Under the pieces are notes generated by a model. That model was not told the DNA's origin. It made no database searches and saw only the letters and a list, made by a program, of their open reading frames with translations. A stretch of 64,000 bases of DNA from Methylovorus sp. MM2 (GTDB lineage Bacteria > Pseudomonadota > Gammaproteobacteria > Burkholderiales > Methylophilaceae). Each line of letters starts with the position of its first letter. The stretch's first letter is position 1. Below, piece after piece: positions 63,634 to 64,000 of this stretch. The DNA lies in contig NZ_LXUF01000011.1 in NCBI RefSeq assembly GCF_001648895.1, forward strand, positions 496,001 through 560,000. The letters run 5' to 3'. A program made the translations under genes and the position numbers.

Positions 63634-64000
63634 TTATGCAAACCAAGGCGCGCGCGCTGTCATAATCAACTGCTTCGCACGTTCAGCATCCATCTTGGTG
63701 ATTTCAACCAGATCATCTACTGCCAAATCAGCCAAGTCATCCATGGTTGATACACCATTTGCAGCTAGCAGATGCGCCGTTGCATCATCCATACCATCCA
63801 TGGTGAGCAAATCTTCAGCAGCTTCTTCAACTTTTTCTTCTTTAGCGATGGCTTCGGTTAGCAAAGCAGCACGTGCTCGCTTACGCAGTTCATTGATCGT
63901 GTCTTCGTCGAAGGCATCGATCTCGCTCATTTCAGACATTGGAACATAGGCGATCTCTTCTAATGTGCTAAAACCTTCTTGCACAAGAATATCAGCCACT
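63634..64000 (-). CDS. nusA: Transcription termination/antitermination factor NusA (C-terminal part)
   Basis: The last ~121 residues of NusA; the gene runs off the right edge. The two acidic helix-hairpin-helix repeats of proteobacterial NusA are visible ([19 protein letters not shown], and [19 protein letters not shown]), which bind the RNA polymerase alpha subunit in E. coli. Its place directly before infB fits the conserved operon. The 135 bp to infB show no strong hairpin. Confidence 0.93.
   Translation of the reverse strand, partial: VADILVQEGFSTLEEIAYVPMSEMSEIDAFDEDTINELRKRARAALLTEAIAKEEKVEEAAEDLLTMDGMDDATAHLLAANGVSTMDDLADLAVDDLVEITKMDAERAKQLIMTARAPWFA

Overview
The window looks like a chromosomal segment of a betaproteobacterium, most like the methylotrophic Methylophilaceae (Methylotenera/Methylophilus type). 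This rests on family-level recognition of the proteins, the mix of housekeeping genes, PEP-CTERM proteins, a BtuM-type B12 transporter and an MSHA-like pilus operon; no database search was run. I see no phage, insertion sequence, CRISPR array or integrative element. Genes sit tightly packed, with many 4-base start/stop overlaps. Layout: (1) 1-9210 is housekeeping and metal homeostasis: the N-terminal end of an HD-GYP protein, metK, a lipid A acyltransferase, dapF, a DUF484 gene with xerC, Fur-box sodB, a small metal-type protein with a ZnuD-like TonB receptor, yggX and a small lipoprotein. (2) 9318-14472 is a polyphosphate/phosphate block (ppk, ppx, phoU) with Pho-box-like sites before ppk and phoU, then rpiA. 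(3) 14540-20257 holds ilvA, an arylamine N-acetyltransferase, an EVE protein, a DUF3300 protein with a perfect 9 x 15 bp repeat, a DUF2237 protein, 6S RNA, zapA and a ZapB-like coiled coil. (4) 20335-31180 is a vitamin B12 island: a cobalamin riboswitch with a readable expression platform, btuB, btuM, bluB, a BtuF-like protein without signal peptide, cobU, cobQ, cbiB, cobD, cobC, cobS and cobT. Together these import corrinoids, make the lower ligand 5,6-dimethylbenzimidazole and assemble the nucleotide loop. The corrin-ring genes and a recognisable corrinoid adenosyltransferase are absent here, so the set reads as salvage and late synthesis. (5) 31361-40085 has tRNA-Phe, a rhodanese, tusA, valS, a pair of secreted PEP-CTERM proteins, a GIDE/EF-hand protein with lemA, and an nfeD-slipin pair. 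(6) 40088-54856 is one long minus-strand operon for an MSHA-like type IV pilus/secretion machine, headed by a sigma-54-type response regulator and ending with a MoeB/ThiF-family gene. The gene order is regulator, mshM, mshL, mshN, mshE, mshG, mshI, mshJ, mshK, a large Cys-rich pilin-like protein and a minor prepilin. No obvious major pilin gene is in the window. (7) 55034-64000 has three tRNAs (Pro, Arg, His), folD, dksA, and the classic translation block nusA(partial)-infB-rbfA-truB-rpsO-pnp on the minus strand. The most rewarding signals are the B12 island (riboswitch switching helices, BtuM cysteine, cytosolic BtuF-like protein), the paired PEP-CTERM proteins, the Cys-rich pilus component, and the palindrome covering the start codon of the small gene before the ZnuD-like receptor.
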